A DNA stretch of 64,000 nucleotides from Pectobacterium carotovorum. GTDB taxonomy: Bacteria > Pseudomonadota > Gammaproteobacteria > Enterobacterales > Enterobacteriaceae. A program made the position numbers and the translations under genes. The DNA lies in contig NZ_FQWI01000008.1 in the NCBI RefSeq assembly GCF_900129615.1, positions 62,001 to 126,000 on the forward strand, read 5' to 3'. A model generated the notes under the pieces. It did no database searches and was not told where the DNA came from. It saw nothing but the letters and a program-made list of their open reading frames with translations. Numbering within the stretch: the stretch's first letter is position 1; every line of letters begins with the position of its first letter. This document shows positions 49,556-61,173 of this stretch, one piece after another.

Positions 49556-49660
49556 ACTCCGCTCTTTCCTTTAACGAAAAGCGGCGGCTAGCATGCCACC
49601 GATCACGCCCGTTCCTACAGCATGCTGGCTGAGCCCGCACCACTGCTGGTCGCCATCTCG
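49556..49660 (-). pseudogene. Degenerate 3' fragment of an acrD-like RND pump gene
   Basis: The segment matches the 3' end of acrD (50917-54030) in two blocks: about 32 bases equal to acrD near 50923-50953 with five differences, then after a jump of about 50 bases a block matching acrD near 51000-51077 with few differences and a 3-bp gap. It is in the same orientation, has no intact frame, and is joined to a repeat relic. It is a remnant of a duplication. Confidence 0.75.
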
Positions 49661-49661
49661 C

Positions 49662-49682
49662 AACTTAAATTATTTAGAATAT
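49662..49682. repeat. Truncated end of the dispersed intergenic repeat
   Basis: AACTTAAATTATTTAGAATAT matches 18 of 21 bases of the terminal part of the repeat at 29890-30010 (reverse orientation). It abuts the acrD relic. Confidence 0.5.
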
Positions 49683-49816
49683 AGGGTAAGCAGGAAAACC
49701 CAGAGAACCTACAACTTCACGTTTGACGGGGTAATGAACATTAATGCTGGCCATAAGTCATCTCAAAAGGTCGTATTGCACACCTATTTCAACTAATGTG
49801 GTGCACCACCGTTTTA

Positions 49817-50473
49817 TTAAACACCATAGTCTACATTTATTTTTTCAATATCAGAGTAACTTGAACGTTGTTTTATTAAAGCAGGTATTTTTGCCACAAA
49901 CCTATTGTCGGTCTGTAATTTTTTCCACAAAATATCCAAACAATAAAAATGAGACAATTGCTTTCTGAGATCAAGCTCATAATTGCTGAATTTATTTAGG
50001 TTAACTACAGAATCAAAAAAAACCTTAATTAATTCAGGCGCAAATTCCCTTTTTACTATATACCCTGATGCTGTTTGCGAATTTACCACCCTGTAGCAAT
50101 CACTTATCGCTGTGGTTTCAATAGCAACAGCTAGATTATGAGATAATAGAAAAACATCCCAACATTGATCTTTCTCCAGGATAGCACCGATTTCTAGTAA
50201 GAAATTTTCTTTGTCAGCAATTTCAAAGTCATCTTCTAAAATCATTGCATAAGGTGCTGTCGATGTTGATAAATATTTTGCCAAAACATTAGCATGGCTA
50301 ATGCTTGCACCTAATGCACCGAAATTTTCAACATATACCGCATCAAAGAAAACATCGTTTCCAACAAGAATAGATGATGAAGATAATTCAGTTAACGATT
50401 CATTTCGACGATCTTCTCTATGTTTAAGGTTTATGATACCGACAAAAAGATCTGTAACACCGTTATTTTCCAT
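49817..50473 (-). CDS. GT25-family glycosyltransferase, AT-rich (probable horizontal acquisition)
   Basis: About 218 residues of the GT25 (LOS/LPS galactosyltransferase-like) family: FVGIINLKHREDRR at the start, GALGASISHANVLAKYL, YAMILEDDFEI (the metal-binding acidic residues), WDVFLLSHN and TASGYIVKR. Such enzymes add sugars to lipooligosaccharide or other glycans in the cytosol. The base composition is much more AT-rich than its neighbours and it lies between acrD and the acrD relic. The ATG at 50473 is preferred over the upstream TTG because it follows a GAGGA ribosome-binding site. Acceptor unknown. Confidence 0.75.
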   Translation of the reverse strand: MENNGVTDLFVGIINLKHREDRRNESLTELSSSSILVGNDVFFDAVYVENFGALGASISHANVLAKYLSTSTAPYAMILEDDFEIADKENFLLEIGAILEKDQCWDVFLLSHNLAVAIETTAISDCYRVVNSQTASGYIVKREFAPELIKVFFDSVVNLNKFSNYELDLRKQLSHFYCLDILWKKLQTDNRFVAKIPALIKQRSSYSDIEKINVDYGV

Positions 50474-50916
50474 GATATTAAATATCCTCAAGCATAAAAA
50501 TTACTTTTTAATGAAATATGGATTCAACTTTCCAGAAATCTTAAAATCAGCGGAAACCTATATGATGACATTGTAACAGTAGTATCGTTCATTGAAAAAG
50601 CCATGCTGTATTAAAGATGTCCATCTGAGCAGCAGAGCAGGATTTTACTTTGCTTGTAAATCAACCAAAGATAACCTCACTACGAAAACTTCCTGACCAT
50701 CTGGAACATTGCTGCTTACTCGCTATGCTATCTTTTTCCTTCATGTTGTTTCAGCACGCTTAGCTCCATCCGATTAGATTACGATGGTCCTTAGGTTAGC
50801 CAAAGCGAAATCGCTATATAATACCGCAAAAGACTTTGCCTGAACCGAAGGGCATTGATAGTGTAAAAATATAAAACACTTATTAATCAAACTAATAAAT
50901 ACTCTACTAATTTGAA
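50474..50916. other. Intergenic region between the GT25 gene and acrD
   Basis: 443 bases without a credible gene. It is AT-rich near the acrD end. No promoter, repeat or further acrD relic could be recognised, so its content is unexplained. Confidence 0.5.
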
Positions 50917-53900
50917 TCACTCCACCCTTTCCTTCAGCGGAAAGCGGCGGCGCACGACGACAAAGAACAGCGGCACGAAGAAGATGGCGAGGAAGGTCGC
51001 GGCTAACATGCCACCGATCACGCCCGTTCCCACAGCATGCTGACTGGCTGAGCCAGCACCGCTGCTGGTCGCCATCGGCAGGACGCCGAAGATAAACGCC
51101 AGTGACGTCATCAAGATCGGCCGCAGGCGCTGACGGGAGGCTTCCAGCGTGGCTTCAACCAGATCCTTCCCTTTCTGGTTCATCTCGTTGGCGAATTCCA
51201 CGATCAGGATGGCGTTCTTCGCCGATAGCCCGACGACCGTCAGTAGCCCAACCTGAAAATAGACATCGTTTTCCAGACCGCGCGCCCAGGTCGCTACCAG
51301 CGCCCCCAGCACGCCCATCGGCACCACCAGCATGACGGAGAACGGCACCGTCCAGCTTTCATATAGCGCGGCCAGACACAGGAACACCACCAGCAGCGAA
51401 ATGGCATACAGCGCCGGTGCCTGCGCCCCGCTCAACCGCTCCTGCAACGACATGCCCGTCCATTGCAATCCAAAACCTTCCGGCAGTTGCGCCACCAGCG
51501 ATTCCATAATATTCATCGCCGTACCGGTACTGACGCCCGGCGTCGCCTCGCCAACAATCTCCAGCGAGGAATAACCGTTGTAACGCTCAAGGCGCGGCGA
51601 TCCGGTTTCCCAAACGGTTTGCGCAAAAGCGCTGAACGGCACCATGCCGCCGCTGTTGTTACGCACATACCATTTACTGATGTCGTCCGGCAGCATGCGG
51701 AACTTCGCCGCCGCCTGAACGTAAACTTTTTTCACACGACCACGGTCAAGGAAATCATTCACATACGTCGATCCCCAGCCCGTTTTCAACGTACTGTTGA
51801 TATCATCCACCGACACGCCCAGCGCCTGTGCTTTGCGCTGATCGATATGAATCCGCAACTGCGAGCTGTCGTCCAGACCATTGTGACGCACGCGCGTCAG
51901 CTCGGGGTTGCTGTCAGCCATGTTCAGCAGTTGATCCCGCGCCGCCATCAGCGCATCGTGCCCCAACCCACCGCGATCCTGTAACCGCATGGCGAAACCT
52001 GCGGCACTCCCCAAGCCGTTAATCGACGGCGGGCTGCTGGCGAACACGCGCGCTTCCTGAATATGACGAAAGGCTTTAGTCGCGCGTTCGATCACGGCAA
52101 ACGAGCTGCTCTCCGGCGTCGTGCGTTCATTCCAGTCTTTAAGGCGCACAAACAGCCGCGCCACGTTTTGCCCGTTTCCACCTGGCCCCGAACCAATGGT
52201 GGAAAACACAGACGTCACGGTGTCTTTTTCCTGCGTGAGATAGTACTGCTCGATCTTGTTAACCACCTGTAAGGTCTGCTGCTGCGTCGAGCCCGGTGGG
52301 AGCTGTACTTGTGTCGTGAACACGCCCCGATCTTCCTGCGGCAGAAACGAAGTCGGCAGCCGAAAAAACAGGAAGGCCATAATCCCGATGATGCCCATAT
52401 ACAGCAACAGCCAGCGCCCGCTGCTGATCAATATCTTGCCGACACCGCGTTCATACTTCAGCGACGTGCGGGTAAAGCTCCGGTTAAACCAGCCGAAGAA
52501 CCCTTTGCGGCCGTGGTGTTGACCCTTAGCGAGCGGCTTGAGCAGCGTCGCGCATAGCGCGGGCGTCAAAGTCATCGCCACCAGCACTGACAGGATCATT
52601 GAGGTCACAATCGTGATGGAGAACTGGCGGTAGATCGCTCCCGTGGTGCCGCCAAAGAAGGCCATCGGCACAAATACGGCGGACAGCACCAGCGCAATCC
52701 CGACCAACGCCCCTTGCACCTGCCCCATCGATTTTCGCGTCGCGTCCCGTGGTGAGAGCCCTTCCTCGCTCATCACTCGCTCTACGTTTTCCACCACCAC
52801 AATGGCATCGTCAACCAGCAGGCCAATCGCCAGCACCATCGCGAACATCGTCAGGGTGTTCAGGCTAAAGCCGAAGGCATACAGCACGGCAAACGTGCCA
52901 AGCAACACCACCGGCACCGCAATCGTGGGAATCAGGGTGGCGCGGAAATTCTGCAAAAACAGGTACATCACCAGAAAGACCAGCAGCACCGCTTCAAACA
53001 GGGTTTTCACCACATCGGTAATCGAAGCTTTTACAAAGGGGGAGGTTTCGAAGGCAATTTTGGCTTCTAGCCCGTGCGGGAAGTACTGCGACAGCTCCTC
53101 GATACGTTCTCTGACGCGCTTATCCGTTTCCAGCTCATTCGCGCCAGACGCCAGCGTCACCCCCAGACCGGAGGCGGACTGACCGTTGAAACGGCTGAGA
53201 AAATCGTAGCGTTCGGCACCAAGCTCGACTTCTGCGACATTGCCGAGCGTCACGGCAGAGCCGTCTTGATTGACGCGCAGCGTGATATCACGAAACTGCT
53301 GTGGCGTCTCTAACAGCGATTGTGCGTTGATCGTAGCGTTCAGCGCCTGATTATCCACCGACGGTACACCGCCGACCTGCCCTACCGAGACCTGGCTGTT
53401 CTGCGATTCGATGGCCCGTACCACGTCGCTGGTGGTCAGCGCATAATCCATCAGTTTGGCCGGATCCAGCCAGATGCGCATCGCATACTGCGACCCATAG
53501 GCAGAAACTTCACCCACCCCGCTGATGCGGCTGATCGGCTCCTGAATATTTGTTGCGACGTAATCGGCGATGTCCTGTTTGTCCATGCTGCCATCGGTAG
53601 AGACAAACGCGACCATCAGGATATTGGTATCGCCGGTTTTACTGACGGTGACGCCCTGCTGCTGGACTTCCTGCGGCAGTTTGCGGATGGCGGACTGAAG
53701 CTGGTTTTGCACCTGCTGGCGGGCTTCATCGGGATCCGTGCCAGCCTCGAAGGTCAGCATAATTCGGGACTGACCGGTGTTGCTGCTGTCCGAGGACATG
53801 TACATCAGGTTATCCAGCCCAGTCATGCTCTGTTCGATAACCTGTGTAACGGTATTTTCCAGCGTCTGCGCCGATGCACCGGGGTAGCTCGCCGTGATCC

Positions 53901-54030
53901 GCACGCTGGGCGGTGCCAGATCGGGATACTGTTCTAGCGGCAATGACTTGATGGCCAACATACCGCACAGGCTGAGAAGGATAGCCAGCACCCACGCGAA
54001 AATGGGACGGTCGACAAAAAAGTTCGCCAT
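50917..54030 (-). CDS. acrD: RND multidrug efflux pump AcrD
   Basis: 1037 residues, the exact length of E. coli AcrD and closely similar throughout. It is an inner-membrane proton-driven trimer that exports aminoglycosides and other compounds via AcrA and TolC. Seen: [18 protein letters not shown] start, a proton-relay region [19 protein letters not shown] with the paired aspartates in TM4, two large periplasmic loops and [17 protein letters not shown] near TM10. No membrane-fusion-protein gene is adjacent, as with E. coli acrD. Its location next to bioH differs from E. coli. Confidence 0.9.
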   Translation of the reverse strand: MANFFVDRPIFAWVLAILLSLCGMLAIKSLPLEQYPDLAPPSVRITASYPGASAQTLENTVTQVIEQSMTGLDNLMYMSSDSSNTGQSRIMLTFEAGTDPDEARQQVQNQLQSAIRKLPQEVQQQGVTVSKTGDTNILMVAFVSTDGSMDKQDIADYVATNIQEPISRISGVGEVSAYGSQYAMRIWLDPAKLMDYALTTSDVVRAIESQNSQVSVGQVGGVPSVDNQALNATINAQSLLETPQQFRDITLRVNQDGSAVTLGNVAEVELGAERYDFLSRFNGQSASGLGVTLASGANELETDKRVRERIEELSQYFPHGLEAKIAFETSPFVKASITDVVKTLFEAVLLVFLVMYLFLQNFRATLIPTIAVPVVLLGTFAVLYAFGFSLNTLTMFAMVLAIGLLVDDAIVVVENVERVMSEEGLSPRDATRKSMGQVQGALVGIALVLSAVFVPMAFFGGTTGAIYRQFSITIVTSMILSVLVAMTLTPALCATLLKPLAKGQHHGRKGFFGWFNRSFTRTSLKYERGVGKILISSGRWLLLYMGIIGIMAFLFFRLPTSFLPQEDRGVFTTQVQLPPGSTQQQTLQVVNKIEQYYLTQEKDTVTSVFSTIGSGPGGNGQNVARLFVRLKDWNERTTPESSSFAVIERATKAFRHIQEARVFASSPPSINGLGSAAGFAMRLQDRGGLGHDALMAARDQLLNMADSNPELTRVRHNGLDDSSQLRIHIDQRKAQALGVSVDDINSTLKTGWGSTYVNDFLDRGRVKKVYVQAAAKFRMLPDDISKWYVRNNSGGMVPFSAFAQTVWETGSPRLERYNGYSSLEIVGEATPGVSTGTAMNIMESLVAQLPEGFGLQWTGMSLQERLSGAQAPALYAISLLVVFLCLAALYESWTVPFSVMLVVPMGVLGALVATWARGLENDVYFQVGLLTVVGLSAKNAILIVEFANEMNQKGKDLVEATLEASRQRLRPILMTSLAFIFGVLPMATSSGAGSASQHAVGTGVIGGMLAATFLAIFFVPLFFVVVRRRFPLKERVE

Positions 54031-54117
54031 CTCTCCTACACTCCTCAGCCCTATTTTGACGTGGCTGCTTCACGAACAGCCTACTTATTATCAACCGGAA
54101 TAGATTCACTCAACCCA

Positions 54118-54140
54118 GAGAAAAACCCTGCGCACAGGGT
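54118..54140 (-). terminator. Intrinsic terminator after bioH
   Basis: On the minus strand ACCCTG-TGCG-CAGGGT is followed by TTTTTCTC. It lies between the bioH stop and acrD. Confidence 0.85.
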
Positions 54141-54212
54141 GCCAAGTTACCTTAACTGCCGACGTCAGCTAAATCGTGGAGAAATTGAGGAGAAAATGTA
54201 AATTATCGTCGG

Positions 54213-54980
54213 CTACGCCTGAGCAAACGCGATCACCTGCTCGGTAAAAGCATCAGGATGCGAGATAAACGGTGCATGCGCAGCCTTTGGAATCACTACC
54301 GAAGTTGAGTCCGACCACTCATCATCCAGCAATCCGGCAACCTTGCGCGGCACCAGCCCATCTAACGCACCATAGAGCCGCAGGAACGGCACGGCCAAGT
54401 CGGCTAACGGCTGGCGTAAATCTGCTTCACGCAAAATGGCCAACCCGCCGTTTAATACCTCGACTGACGGCATCGGTTGTTCCAGCACCACGCTTTTTAA
54501 CAGTCGGGCATCCTGCCGTGCGCTTTCCGTTCCCAGTGTTTGCAGCGCCAGAAACCGTTCGACCGTACGCTGGAAATCTTCACTAAGCTGCTGTTGAACC
54601 CCCTGCAAGACGTCTGGCTTGATTCCCGGCCAGCCGTCCTGTGCGCTGAAACAGGGCGATGACGCCACGGTAATCAGCTTTTCCACCCGCGCAGGGGCGC
54701 TCAGCGCAATCTGGCTGGCAACCAGTCCGCCCAGCGACCACCCCAGCCAGACGGCACGCTCCGGTGCCTGCGCCAGCACGTAGTCCGCCATGTCACTCAG
54801 CGACATCGGCCCAAATCCCTGACTTCTGCCATAGCCCGGCAGATCGACCAGATGCAGACGAAAATGCGGAGCGAGTCGCGCAATAATGCTTTGCCATACC
54901 TGCGCATTCAATCCCCATCCGTGCAGCAACACAAGATCCGTGTTTCCTGCACCTTCGGTCTGCCAATACAACGCCGCCAT
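54213..54980 (-). CDS. bioH: Pimeloyl-ACP methyl ester esterase BioH
   Basis: 255-residue alpha/beta hydrolase. It cuts the methyl ester of pimeloyl-ACP to release the biotin precursor. Catalytic triad: Ser in GWSLGG (about residue 82), Asp in YGALDGLVP, His in PKAAHAPF; the oxyanion [10 protein letters not shown] is at the start. It diverges from gntX as in E. coli. Confidence 0.95.
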   Translation of the reverse strand: MAALYWQTEGAGNTDLVLLHGWGLNAQVWQSIIARLAPHFRLHLVDLPGYGRSQGFGPMSLSDMADYVLAQAPERAVWLGWSLGGLVASQIALSAPARVEKLITVASSPCFSAQDGWPGIKPDVLQGVQQQLSEDFQRTVERFLALQTLGTESARQDARLLKSVVLEQPMPSVEVLNGGLAILREADLRQPLADLAVPFLRLYGALDGLVPRKVAGLLDDEWSDSTSVVIPKAAHAPFISHPDAFTEQVIAFAQA

Positions 54981-55079
54981 CAGTTATCTTCCTTTCTCAG
55001 GGAACCCCTTAACGCTTGCATGGGGTCAATATATTTCAGGGAAAACCGTATTTAGGAAAAACGATCTTTAAGGAAAACA

Positions 55080-55781
55080 ATGTTAACCATCTCCGCACGC
55101 TGCTGGCTATGCTTATTGCCGCTTCATCACAGCCAGCAGGGTATTTGCTCGTACTGCCAGCGCCATTTGCCCCGCTTGCCTCTCTGCTGCCCGCGCTGTG
55201 GCTTGCCCTCAGCCGACACCACGCATCAGTGCGGACGCTGCCTACAGACCCCACCGCCCTGGCAGTCGATGACCTTTATCAGCGACTACGCGCCACCGTT
55301 CAACACGCTGCTGAAGCATTTCAAGTTTCACGGTAAAACCGAACTGGCAGCGGTACTCGCCCGACAGCTGTTATTGCGCTGGCAGATGACCTACCGCGAA
55401 CGAAAGCTCACCGGACACGTTCCCCTGTTTCGCCCTGACCGCCTGTTTACCGTTCCCTTGCACCGGAACCGCCAGTGGCGGCGTGGCTTCAACCAGACCG
55501 AGCTGCTCGCTCGGCCTCTCGCCCGCTGGCTGAACTGTACTTACGAGCCACGCGAATTGCAGCGCACCCGACGCACACCGCTACAGCAAACGCTCAGCGC
55601 CAGCGCGCGGCGGCGAAACCTGCGGGGTGCGTTTTCCTGTGATGTCTCGCTGTCTGGGCAACAGGTGGTTTTACTGGATGATGTGGTTACGACGGGTAGT
55701 ACCGCAGCCGAAATCAGCAGGCTGCTGCTGGGCCAAGGTGCAGCGGGTGTTCAGGTCTGGTGTTTGTGCCGCACCTTGTAG
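55080..55781 (+). CDS. gntX: GntX/ComF-type phosphoribosyltransferase-like protein
   Basis: 233 residues (E. coli 227). The N terminus has a cysteine-rich zinc-finger-like region (CWLC, CSYC, CPRC, CGRC), then a PRTase domain with VVLLDDVVTTGSTAAEIS. In E. coli it is linked to use of extracellular DNA as nutrient. It diverges from bioH and precedes nfuA. Confidence 0.93.
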   Translation: MLTISARCWLCLLPLHHSQQGICSYCQRHLPRLPLCCPRCGLPSADTTHQCGRCLQTPPPWQSMTFISDYAPPFNTLLKHFKFHGKTELAAVLARQLLLRWQMTYRERKLTGHVPLFRPDRLFTVPLHRNRQWRRGFNQTELLARPLARWLNCTYEPRELQRTRRTPLQQTLSASARRRNLRGAFSCDVSLSGQQVVLLDDVVTTGSTAAEISRLLLGQGAAGVQVWCLCRTL

Positions 55782-55841
55782 TCGGGGGGAGGATGGGCGT
55801 ATTATAACCGATAAGTGCAGTCAACTATCGAGCTTACTATT

Positions 55842-56417
55842 ATGATCCGTATTACCGATGCTGCTCAGGAGCATTTCCTGAAACTGTTGGCAAAACAGGA
55901 AGAAGGCACACAGATTCGCGTATTTGTTATCAATCCAGGTACGCCAAACGCCGAGTGTGGCGTGTCGTATTGCCCGCCGGATGCCGTAGAAGCCAGCGAT
56001 ACCGTACTGAAGTTTGAAAAAATTTCCGCTTACGTGGACGAACTCAGCGCGCCTTATCTGGAAGACGCTGAAATCGACTTCGTGACTGACCAGTTAGGTT
56101 CTCAGCTCACGCTGAAAGCGCCAAATGCTAAAATGCGTAAAGTGGACGACAGCGCCCCGCTGATGGAACGCGTGGAGTATGTGCTGCAATCGCAGATCAA
56201 CCCACAGCTGGCGGGCCACGGCGGCCGTGTGACGCTGATGGAAATTACCGATGACGGCTTGGCGATTCTGCAATTTGGCGGCGGCTGTAACGGCTGTTCT
56301 ATGGTTGACGTCACGCTGAAAGAAGGGATTGAGAAAGAGCTACTGGAAAAATTCCCCGATCTGAAAGGCGTGAGAGATCTCACCGAACACCAGCGCGGCG
56401 AGCATTCCTACTATTAA
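55842..56417 (+). CDS. nfuA: Fe-S biogenesis protein NfuA
   Basis: 191 residues: an N-terminal A-type-like domain (degenerate) and a C-terminal Nfu domain with GGGCNGCSM (CXXC, C149/C152). It carries a 4Fe-4S cluster to clients under stress. The ATG at 55842 ([19 protein letters not shown]) is standard; the frame is open from 55815. Confidence 0.97.
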   Translation: MIRITDAAQEHFLKLLAKQEEGTQIRVFVINPGTPNAECGVSYCPPDAVEASDTVLKFEKISAYVDELSAPYLEDAEIDFVTDQLGSQLTLKAPNAKMRKVDDSAPLMERVEYVLQSQINPQLAGHGGRVTLMEITDDGLAILQFGGGCNGCSMVDVTLKEGIEKELLEKFPDLKGVRDLTEHQRGEHSYY

Positions 56418-56448
56418 TCGTCTCCCCTGCTGATTTCTCTGTGCTTTT

Positions 56449-56468
56449 CCTCCCCAATTCAGGGGAGG
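56449..56468. terminator. Hairpin between nfuA and malQ
   Basis: A 7-bp stem (CCTCCCC / GGGGAGG) with a 6-nt loop. Tails are not T-rich on either side, so it is weak support for a bidirectional terminator. Confidence 0.4.
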
Positions 56469-56487
56469 AAGAGTATTCGTTCTGTTG

Positions 56488-58572
56488 TCAGGCTTTCTGC
56501 GCTTTCATCGGCGCGCCACGACGCAAATCCATATCCCGAACCAATCGTTCAAGGCAGCGGTCAGCGAAGATCGACTCCAGCGGACGCGTGAGCTTGCGCC
56601 GCCAGTTGGGGTATTCACGATTGGTGCCCGGCACATTGACCGGTGTCGCCATATCCAGCCAGTCTTCCAGTTGGAATCCCACCAGTGCGCTTGCGCTGTC
56701 GGCGACGTAGCGATGAACGCCACGGCTTAGCGGTGCGCCCATTGTCGTCAGCGCCGAGTTGCGGCCAACCCGCTGCGGCAATAGCCCGAATTCGTGCAAC
56801 GCGTTGAGCAGCCCCTGTTTCGCTTTCTCACGCTGCTGCATTTGTTCTTGCAGTAACGCTTCCGTCGGATACAGCCCCAACTCCCGCCCCAGTGATAAAT
56901 CCACGGTTTGCCAGTAGCCGCGCAGCGTTGGGAGATCGTGCGTGGTAATGGTTGTCATCGCCTGACGCGGATAGTCTTCCGGTGCACGGAAGTGGTTCTC
57001 GTCGTCTTTTTCAAAGAACAGCACCTTGTAAGAATAAATACCGAAGTCATGTAGTTTACTGATAATTTCCGGCGGCACCGTGCCTAAATCCTCGCCGATA
57101 ATCAGGCATCGATGACGCTGACTTTCCAACGCCAGCACGGCCAGCAGGTCGTCGACCGGATAATGCACGTAAGCCCCGTTGCCCGCCGATTCCGCCTTGG
57201 GTATCCACCACAGGCGCAAGAGCGCCATCACATGATCGATACGCAGGGCACCACAATGCGCCATGTTGCTGCGCAGTACGTCGATAAACGGTTGATAGCC
57301 ACGCAGTTGCAGCATGGTGGGGTTCATCGGTGCAAGCTGCCAGTCTTGTCCCTGCGGCCCAAGCGGATCCGGTGGTGCGCCGATAGACGCATCAAGGCAA
57401 TAGAGCTGACGTTCGTCCCAGGTTTCCGCACCACCCTGTGCGACCCCAACGGCTAAATCGCGATACAGGCCGAGCGGCAGACCAAGCTGTTTACTGTGCG
57501 CGTAGCACTCCGCAAGTTGCTCGTGCGCCACCCATTGCAGCCAGCTGTAGAACGTAATTTCCTCGCTGTTTTCACGGCGGAATGACTTCACAGTTTCACT
57601 GTGCACATCATGATAACTGGCAGGCCATTGGTGCCAGTCCGCGTAATTCTCACCCTGTTTTTTCAGGTAAGCCTGTAACGCATCAAACGTCGCCTGAAGT
57701 TGCAAGCTCTGCCCACCGCTAACAACAAACTGGCGAAAGGCGCTAATGCGCGGATCCAGCGCACTGCGCGTCGTAAAGTAGCGGAAAGCCAGCCGCAAAG
57801 CGGTCAGCTTAAGTGACGTCACCGGTTCATAATCGACCCAGCGCCCTGCCCGCAGCGCAGAAACCGCGCTTTGCGTATCCTCACGATGCCACCATGCCTG
57901 CGCTTCACTGCTCTGCTGGAAATCATCGATCCGATTCACATCGATATAAATAATGTTCAGCCAGTGCCGGGAGGAAGGGCTGTAAGGGCTCGCAGCCTCT
58001 GGCAGCGCGGGATACAGCGAATGCAGCGGGTTCAGCCCCACAAAGGCACCACCGCGCCGGGCAATCTGTTCTACCAGTTGGCGCAGATCGCCAAAATCCC
58101 CGACGCCCCAGTTATTCTGCGAGCGCAAGGTGTAAAGCTGGACGGTCACGCCCCACCAGCGTTTACCCTGTAGTAAGGCTTCGGGTTCATAGCAGCGGTG
58201 CGGTGCGACAATAATCCGGCAGCTCCAGCGCTGGTCGGCTTGCGTCAACGTCAGGTAGTGGTAACCCAGCGGCAGCACACCCGGCAGAGCCAGCGTTGAA
58301 CCGCCTGTGATCTGTCCTTGAATTTGACCGCCGTTTTCATACATCAGCGTCCAGAGGAATTCACCGTGACCAGCAAGCTCGATGACCGCATCCCGGCCTT
58401 GCAAAAAGACCCGAACGGGCGGCAAGGGTGCATTACCGCTATCAGAAACGTCCATCATTGCCTGAATTTGGTTTCTGATTGCGGCCGCAACCATGTGCTC
58501 TTTGCCATACGCATCGGTGTAGCTTTCCGCGATGCCTGTCTGCTGGCTTGCCAGTTTATCCACCTTGAACAC
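56488..58572 (-). CDS. malQ: 4-alpha-glucanotransferase (amylomaltase)
   Basis: 694 residues, GH77 type. It transfers glucan segments between maltodextrins and releases glucose in the cytosol. Motifs: GLNPLHSLYP, the nucleophile region GALRIDHVMALLRLWWIP, the acid/base region IGEDLGTVPPEI, and TTITTHDLPTL near the third catalytic aspartate. It follows malP by 12 nt as the second gene of malPQ. Confidence 0.95.
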   Translation of the reverse strand: MFKVDKLASQQTGIAESYTDAYGKEHMVAAAIRNQIQAMMDVSDSGNAPLPPVRVFLQGRDAVIELAGHGEFLWTLMYENGGQIQGQITGGSTLALPGVLPLGYHYLTLTQADQRWSCRIIVAPHRCYEPEALLQGKRWWGVTVQLYTLRSQNNWGVGDFGDLRQLVEQIARRGGAFVGLNPLHSLYPALPEAASPYSPSSRHWLNIIYIDVNRIDDFQQSSEAQAWWHREDTQSAVSALRAGRWVDYEPVTSLKLTALRLAFRYFTTRSALDPRISAFRQFVVSGGQSLQLQATFDALQAYLKKQGENYADWHQWPASYHDVHSETVKSFRRENSEEITFYSWLQWVAHEQLAECYAHSKQLGLPLGLYRDLAVGVAQGGAETWDERQLYCLDASIGAPPDPLGPQGQDWQLAPMNPTMLQLRGYQPFIDVLRSNMAHCGALRIDHVMALLRLWWIPKAESAGNGAYVHYPVDDLLAVLALESQRHRCLIIGEDLGTVPPEIISKLHDFGIYSYKVLFFEKDDENHFRAPEDYPRQAMTTITTHDLPTLRGYWQTVDLSLGRELGLYPTEALLQEQMQQREKAKQGLLNALHEFGLLPQRVGRNSALTTMGAPLSRGVHRYVADSASALVGFQLEDWLDMATPVNVPGTNREYPNWRRKLTRPLESIFADRCLERLVRDMDLRRGAPMKAQKA

Positions 58573-58584
58573 CCTCTCCTTTTC

Positions 58585-61131
58585 CTAACGATGCGCCTGC
58601 CAAATGCGCGTCTGGTAATCATGAATCGCCCGGTCCGAACTGAACATCCCCATTCTGGCGGTATTCAGCACACAGCGGCGCGTCCATTCATCCGGCTCAC
58701 GGTAAAGCGCATCAACACGCTGCTGCACCTCACAATACGGTGCAAAATCGGCCATTAACATATAGGGATCGCCCAGCTTCAGCAGGCTATCCAACAGCGG
58801 GGCAAACGCGTTTTTATCCCCCTGACTGAACGCACCGCTCGCTAGCTCGTTCAGTACTTCACGTAGCAGCGGCGTCACGGCGAGGTAGTCAGACGGCTCA
58901 TAGCCCTGCGTCTGTAGCGCTTTTACCTGTTCGACGGTGTGACCAAAAATGAACAGATTGTCTTCACCGACCTGCTGCGCCATTTCTACATTCGCCCCGT
59001 CCAGCGTGCCGACAGTCAGCGCGCCGTTCAGCGCCAGCTTCATATTGCCCGTACCGGACGCTTCTTTACCTGCCGTCGAAATTTGCTCAGAGACATCCGC
59101 AGCAGGAATCATCCGTTCAGCCAGCGAGACGCGATAGTCCGACGGGAAGACAACCCTCAGGCGATCGTTAACGCGACGATCCTGATTAATGACCGCGGCG
59201 ACCCGGTTAATGGCATAAATGATATTTTTCGCTAATACATAGCCCGGTGCTGCTTTGGCACCGAACAAAAAGACGTGCGGCACTATATCCAGATGCGGAT
59301 TGTCACGCAATTGACGATATAGCGCGAGGATATGCAGCAGATTCAAATGCTGGCGTTTGTACTCATGCAATCGCTTGATTTGCACATCAAACAGCGCCTG
59401 CGGATCGATGACGATGTCGTACTGCTGGCGGAGATAGGTCGCCAACTGCGTTTTATTATCGGCCTTGATTTGTCGATAGCGCTCACGAAAGCCAGCATCG
59501 TCAGCGTAAGGTTCCAGCCCTTGCAGCGCAGGCAGATCATTCACCCACGGCGTGTGCAGCGTGTCGTCGATCAGCGCGGACAGCGCCGGGTTACACTGTT
59601 TTAGCCAGCGGCGTGGCGTAATGCCGTTGGTGACATTATGGAATTTGGTCGGCCACAACTGGTGGTATTCCGGGAACAGATCTTTCACCACCAGTTCCGA
59701 GTGCAGCGCCGCCACGCCGTTGACCGCAAAGCAACTGACGACGCACAGATTTGCCATGCGAATCTGGCGCTGATGGCGAATTGCGAGCTTCTCCCATACC
59801 TGCCGATCGCTGGGCCATTTCTGCTCAACCTGCGCCTTAAACTGCGTATCAATTTGCCGGATGATAGACAGGTGGCGAGGAAGCAGGCGGCTAAACAGTC
59901 GTTCGTCCCAGCGCTCAAGCGCTTCCGGCATCAGCGTATGATTGGTATAGGCAAAGGTGCGTCCGGTTATCGACCAGGCTTCATCCCACGGTATCTGGTG
60001 TTCATCCAGCAGCAGACGCATCAGTTCAGGGATCGCCAACGTCGGGTGGGTGTCATTAAGCTGGATGACTTCATAATCCGGCAGCGTGGACAGCGCGCGC
60101 CCCGCGTTGAGATGACGACGCAGAATGTCGGCCACCGAACAGGCGCAGTGGAAATACTGCTGCATCAGGCGCAGGCGTTTGCCCGCCGCGTGATTGTCAT
60201 TCGGATACAGCACGCTGGTCAGGCTGGAGGCGGAAATCCCCTCCTGTGCCGCACGCAGATAGTGCCCTTCGTTGAATAGCGTCAAATCAAACGGATCGCG
60301 ATGCGTCGCACGCCACAAACGCAGCGGCTGCGCAGCGCCGTTGTGATAGCCAATCACCGGCAGGTCACAGGCTTCACCTCTGAAAACGGTATCCGGCAGC
60401 CAGCGCAGGGTTCCGTCAGTTTGAGGTTGCAGACGCCCGCCAAACCCGACATCCACCGCCAGCTCCGCGCGTGGTAAAAACCACGGATAGGTATCGCGCT
60501 GCCAGTCATCGGCCGTTTCCTGCTGCTTTTCCTGCGCAAAGTGCTGGCGGAACAGGCCATACTGGTAGTTGAGGCCGTAACCCGTTGCGGGCTGCCCCAC
60601 CGTCGCCATCGAATCCAAAAAGCAGGACGCCAGCCGACCTAACCCACCGTTGCCTAACCCCGGATCGGTTTCCTGCTCCAGAATATCACTCAGGTTCAGC
60701 CCTTGCTCGGCCAGCACGGCGGCAACCGCGTCATACCAGCCCAAATTCAACAGATTGTTGCCCGTCAAACGACCGGGCAGAAATTCCATCGACAGGTAGT
60801 TCACATGGCGCTGAGGCGTATGGGTATTGGCAACAGGAGACGTTGGAGAGTCGGAGTGCATCAGCAACTGTTCAGACACCGCAAGGCTGACAGCACGCCA
60901 GCACTGCACTGGCGTCATCGCGTTAAGCGAGGCGACGCCACCGAGCCGCTGTTGGCGGCGCAGCGCAGCGGTAAATTCTGATACATCAAAGGCGATGACG
61001 GGATGGGCGGAGGAAACGGGCTGCGTTAACGCATCTGGTTTTTTTGCAGCCGCTGAACGTTTTGGCGATCCTGATACTTTTGACGATTCTGATCGCGTTG
61101 CAGAACCCAGCTTTCTTGAAGAATCTGACAT
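58585..61131 (-). CDS. malP: Maltodextrin phosphorylase with N-terminal extension
   Basis: 848 residues, about 50 more than E. coli MalP (797). It releases glucose-1-phosphate from maltodextrins. The PLP lysine is in [19 protein letters not shown]; the N-terminal catalytic part begins near RVAALRRQ-like residues at 60. The extra N terminus is Ser/Lys/Ala-rich low-complexity sequence ([20 protein letters not shown]). ATG 61131 is chosen by AGGAGGAGG before it; the frame opens at 61155. No malT precedes it; it is 42 nt after glpR. Confidence 0.92.
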   Translation of the reverse strand: MSDSSRKLGSATRSESSKVSGSPKRSAAAKKPDALTQPVSSAHPVIAFDVSEFTAALRRQQRLGGVASLNAMTPVQCWRAVSLAVSEQLLMHSDSPTSPVANTHTPQRHVNYLSMEFLPGRLTGNNLLNLGWYDAVAAVLAEQGLNLSDILEQETDPGLGNGGLGRLASCFLDSMATVGQPATGYGLNYQYGLFRQHFAQEKQQETADDWQRDTYPWFLPRAELAVDVGFGGRLQPQTDGTLRWLPDTVFRGEACDLPVIGYHNGAAQPLRLWRATHRDPFDLTLFNEGHYLRAAQEGISASSLTSVLYPNDNHAAGKRLRLMQQYFHCACSVADILRRHLNAGRALSTLPDYEVIQLNDTHPTLAIPELMRLLLDEHQIPWDEAWSITGRTFAYTNHTLMPEALERWDERLFSRLLPRHLSIIRQIDTQFKAQVEQKWPSDRQVWEKLAIRHQRQIRMANLCVVSCFAVNGVAALHSELVVKDLFPEYHQLWPTKFHNVTNGITPRRWLKQCNPALSALIDDTLHTPWVNDLPALQGLEPYADDAGFRERYRQIKADNKTQLATYLRQQYDIVIDPQALFDVQIKRLHEYKRQHLNLLHILALYRQLRDNPHLDIVPHVFLFGAKAAPGYVLAKNIIYAINRVAAVINQDRRVNDRLRVVFPSDYRVSLAERMIPAADVSEQISTAGKEASGTGNMKLALNGALTVGTLDGANVEMAQQVGEDNLFIFGHTVEQVKALQTQGYEPSDYLAVTPLLREVLNELASGAFSQGDKNAFAPLLDSLLKLGDPYMLMADFAPYCEVQQRVDALYREPDEWTRRCVLNTARMGMFSSDRAIHDYQTRIWQAHR

Positions 61132-61173
61132 CGTGCCTCCTCCTTTGTCCATCATGGAAAAGGCACATCGGGT

